Shown: in pieces, positions 59,840 through 64,000 of the stretch
How the letters are laid out: the number at the start of each line of letters is the position of its first letter
How positions within the stretch are numbered: position 1 is the first letter of the stretch
Translations under genes and position numbers: made by a program
From: Cornus controversa
Taxonomy: Eukaryota; Streptophyta; Magnoliopsida; Cornales; Cornaceae
Assembly: GCA_026545225.1 (NCBI GenBank)
Contig: CM048850.1
Span: 1,798,001 to 1,862,000 of the forward strand
Direction: 5' to 3'
DNA length: 64,000 bases
The notes under the pieces: generated by a model
What the model was told of the DNA's origin: nothing
What the model saw: only the letters and a program-made list of their open reading frames with translations
The model's database searches: none

Positions 59840-61737
59840 TGTCACGCCCCGGTTTCCGACACCTGGTTAGGAGCGAGGGAAACGGGGGTGAACCCGTAAT
59901 TTCACCTCAAGTTCCCACACCTTAATCTCATTTTAATCTATTCTATTGCGGAAGCATTCTATATGTACACCCTTCAGGTGACATAAGATCATCAATGGCC
60001 CTTGCAATTGATTTTCACGAAAATCGGGCATGACCCATTCTAAATAATCAGCTCCTGGCATATAACACCTGCTTTACAATTCATATGGACACTTCTGGGC
60101 ACGTGTCCCCCCCAGCATTTATATCTAGACAATAAAAATGGACACTTCTGGGCCCGTGTCCCCCCAATATTTCTACAACATGCATGATAGAATCAAAAAT
60201 ATACATGCCTCAGTCCTTGAATGTCCGTATTACATCTATACATCACATGAATGAAATACATCTGAAGAAACTGAATCACCATAATTACTCCATACATCTA
60301 ATCCAAATGTCCTAGTTATACATTAAATTCTAAAGAATTTAACTACTACCTCTGCCACCGGTACTATGAGTCCTCTAACTGACTCCGAAATCAGCAATAC
60401 CTGCAAAACCTGGGAGGGGGTGAGCTCAAAGGCCCAACAAGGTATATAGAACCATACTATCATCGCAGCAGCAGGTCGATCCTCACATATTCTCAAAAAT
60501 ATACATGCACTTAAATATATCACGATATTTAAAGTCATGCCCCTCCTAGTATACATGAACCAACAATGCACATGGCAGTTTTTGCATTTATGAACATTTA
60601 AATCAACTATACATGACTTATGAAAATCATTTACAACATGTTCAAGGCAGTACACATCCCACGTCATTATGTATAGAAAACATATATGAACAGAAACATT
60701 TACATGAACAATGTAAATCAAATACCACGTCACCTACTCAACAAGATCCATTGAATCATGCATAAATGCACATGCTCATGCATTTTTACCCAAACATCCA
60801 CATTTCTGAAATCATGCATGATGCTTCACATACAGTGCAAATACATACGTATATAACTCACACCAAACTAATTCATAGGGGGCTTTCTCATCACTCCAAT
60901 AGTAAGGGTCTCTTCGGCACCCAAACTCTGCTTGTGCTTTATCGGGTTACTAACCCGAAGGGAGCACCTCCTCTTGGCCAAGTTTTGGGTCTTTCACCCT
61001 AGGGGCCATCCCCTTATCTTAATTTTCACACTCCTGCCCCAAAATCATATATATAGTGCATATAAGCACACCCATGCACTTATCCACACCATGAATGCAT
61101 TTTTCTCAAATCAATGCATTTTCCTTTCACCTCAAGATTGTCACAATGTCATCACACTCATATCATGGAAACCACCATGCTTATGCATTTTTCAAGAAGA
61201 CAGTCATTTCTTTCATGCACAAATCTGTAAACACCACATCTTCACGTTTTCACCAACAAACACACTTTTCATCAGAATCATTCATAATCACATTTGCACA
61301 TACACAACATATATATAGATGTCACATCTTGCATATAATCACATGTATGCGTATATTAGCATAAATATAATCATGCTTTCATTCCAATCATGCATTTACT
61401 ACGAGCAACCAACATGCATTCTTACAACTATACATAATCACGCAAATATATAAATATATATACATCATGTCACCCATATAGGTAGTAAAAACATACATAA
61501 CATTTCACATATTTCATGCTTTTCCAATATCCTTCTATGCCATAATCAATTTAGCATGCATCTCTACTACTGCACCACATATATAATCACGGATATACTT
61601 ACATATATTCAACTCATGTATAAGAATCATATATACATGCAAGGCAACATCTAGCTAAATATACATATATAATTTAGCATGCTTTACATGTCTCAATCTC
61701 TAAACATGCATATAACAATGCCCTAACCCTGCAAGCC

Positions 61738-61768
<31 letters not shown>

Positions 61769-63751
61769 CTACCCACATATATATGCGTCTTCACATCCCA
61801 CGTGTCTATATATATAAACACCTTTATATATATATATGCACATATATATATATGCAAACGCCACATATGACTAAATTAAGAACATATGTAAAATTAATCA
61901 ATATAGTCAAATATACATAGAGATAGAGGCAAGAATCAACTTGCCTTAGGTCCCGCTTTTACTAAGCCTGCGTCTGCAAAGCGGTCCGTCTCCAAGTCCC
62001 GGTCCAGTCCCGTGTCGAAGCCCACCCGAACAAATCCACTGGACCACTCAAACAGGCCATCCTCATCCAGACCAAGGGAACCCACAAACCAGCCACACCG
62101 AGCTTTACAAACCCAAGTAATTCCCAACACTACCTACACCAAGTGTCAACCCATATCCTACCAAAATCATACCAATACTAAATGAGCATATCAAGTCCAT
62201 GGAACCACTAAGCCCAACCAAACAATTACCACACTACCTCAACTGTGCCAAAATTCACAAGCTACCAACACCATGGTAGCCACCGTATCTCCACAACCGA
62301 AGCTAGCAATTAAAGACCCAATTCTTCACAATCCAATTCAAGACACAATTCCTAACATCCTGTTATCCAAGACCCATCAATCCAATACCAAGGCCGACAC
62401 CACCATGTCTTCCGAAAACCACCCAGTCAAAGCCCCAAGCTTCGGCACCATTATAGACCCCAAAGCTGAACCCACCATCCGAAACCCAGCCGAAAAATCC
62501 CAGCCGAGCCCCCACAGTTGGACACCACCACCACCATTCGGTCCACCACCACAACCCCATCCAAATCCTCACCACCAAACCCAGCCGAATCACCATCAGT
62601 AACTCAACAACCCACACGGCCGTTGCCGTCCACGGCCGCCACTGACCACCCAAAAGAAAGCACCCGGACTGTTCCCAAAATTTGGACCCGAATCAACTCA
62701 CCGTAACAGGTCTACCAGCCGAAGCCACCGTCGGCACCAGCCACGGCCAACCCAGCCCCATTCGAAGCCTCTGCCGTCGCCGGAGTGCCACCTCAACAGC
62801 CGTAATCAGCCGAAATCAACACGACCCAGAACCCTCGGCCAAACAAACCCAACCACTACCACCAAATCCATGAACCAGTCACCGAACCCACCATCTACAC
62901 CACGGTCGAACCCAGCCGAGCCCAACCCCAGCCGAATAGCGCCTCGCCGGCCGTCGCGATCGCCGTCGCCGTCGCCCAGGTGAAACCCCCCATTCGCGAA
63001 TAGCCCAGTCGCGAACCGAGCCACCACGCGACATTGAACAACTCCACCGTGGGCAACGCCTGTTACTGTCGACGCCCCTGCCGGAAACGGCTTCCCGCCG
63101 CTGCTGATCGGCCGCCGGAACTGATCCCCTCTCGGTTTCTCTCTCCCCGACTCCCCTCTCTCTCTCTCCTTTTCCTTTTTCTTTTCTTTTCTTTCTTTTT
63201 CTTCTCTTTTTCTTTTCTTTTCTTTTCTTTCTCTTTTCCTCTTTTTCTCCTTCAGCCGATTCTTCTTATCTTTATTCTCTCTTTAAATGTGCACCACAAC
63301 TTTACTTACACCATCCTCCTCCACATAAAATCATACTATATATCTAATATACATATATAACACCACACATTCTCACCAACCCCTCTTTTGTCCATCTATA
63401 TATGTATATGTATATATTATATATATATACACTATAATACACATATACTTGTACACATACACCTTTCTCCATCTACCATACTTATACATATGTATACCCA
63501 TATATATATAATTAAATAAAAATACACCATGACTATATATATATATATCCTCATATATATATAATCACATCCTCCATCTACATATGTAATCCCACATATA
63601 TGATCATCCCTTTCTATATATATATCTATATAATTCCATTTATATATATATATATATATATATCCACATATTTTTCAAAATTAATTTATTCGAAAAATTA
63701 AATCCGGTCAAAATCCACCCGGAACCGGTCAACAAAATTCCGGTCCTTACA
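59840..63751 (-). repeat. Tandem chain LTR 3 (3912 bp)
   Basis: Exactly 6653 bp from LTR 2. Foldable block at 60903-61016. Confidence 0.93.
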
Positions 63752-64000
63752 ACCTCCCCTCCTTTAAGGAATTTCGTCCTCGAAATTAGCATAGTCATGG
63801 TCTTTCCAAAACCAATCCTTACCAGACGTCATTCTCACCAATGATCGTCACTTTCTCTCTCCACATACCCTAGGCGTTACACTTGCAACACCGAACTTAT
63901 AACACTCAAGTCTGGCATAATCAGTGCGTCTCAACTGCCGTGAGGCAATATAACCACTTCCGTGACATGGTTGAGTGACTCCTAAGTCCATGTACGGTTC
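63752..64000 (-). other. Chain internal region 3, first 249 bp
   Basis: Begins with the polypurine tract and TTTCGTCCTCGAAATTAGC as in units 1 and 2, so the chain continues past the window. Confidence 0.9.

Overview
The window is repeat DNA from a seed plant with a large, transposon-filled nuclear genome. The primer-binding sites match plant initiator-Met and Asp tRNAs, the element families (Athila, Tekay/Del-like, SIRE-like, Cassandra) are plant lineages, and no host gene, rRNA or tRNA gene is recognisable. The species cannot be named from the sequence. Nearly every base can be placed in an LTR retroelement or LTR fragment, nested up to four deep.

Layout. 1-10358 is the 3' part of an Athila-type element (A): integrase end, a palindrome array, a third ORF split by a 4.05-kb solo LTR (2475-6521, target duplication GCAGA), 3' UTR, polypurine tract and 3' LTR (8940-10358). 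10359-15205 is a minus-strand Tekay-like LTR with a 68-bp minisatellite, itself split by a SIRE-like solo LTR (10495-13074). 15206-16854 is an LTR fragment of the same family as 2475-6521. 16855-17378 and 28143-29262 are SIRE-like sequence split by a second, full-length Athila-type element D (17379-28142, target duplication ATAAT, LTRs about 3% apart by rough hand count). 29263-31831 is the 3' part of a minus-strand LTR of another family (F2).

From 31832 to the window end lies a minus-strand tandem chain LTR-internal-LTR-internal-LTR-internal (period 6653 bp) of a non-coding, non-autonomous family with about 3.9-kb LTRs, an initiator-Met primer site and a Tekay-style polypurine tract. Its first LTR is split by a complete related element (E3, 32289-46971, target duplication ATACA). 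E3's own 5' LTR is split, 12 bp from its end, by an F2 solo LTR (39652-42731, target duplication CCCCG). A Cassandra-like LTR with a 5S-rRNA-derived domain sits next to the E3 primer site.

The most unusual signals are not coding. First, the F2 and E3 LTRs carry a row of six stem-loops: the 15-nt loop is conserved while each stem has a different self-complementary sequence, and the row recurs in three independently placed elements. Second, unrelated families each carry an array of short palindromes, different in sequence but alike in form, usually just upstream of a TATA-like box. Third, at the LTR position where E3 has its stem-loop row, the sister subfamily has a different, nested fold of about 113 nt. 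Fourth, the tandem chain is nearly identical between copies although an element nested inside it has more diverged LTRs, an age inversion that implies recent homogenisation or array growth.
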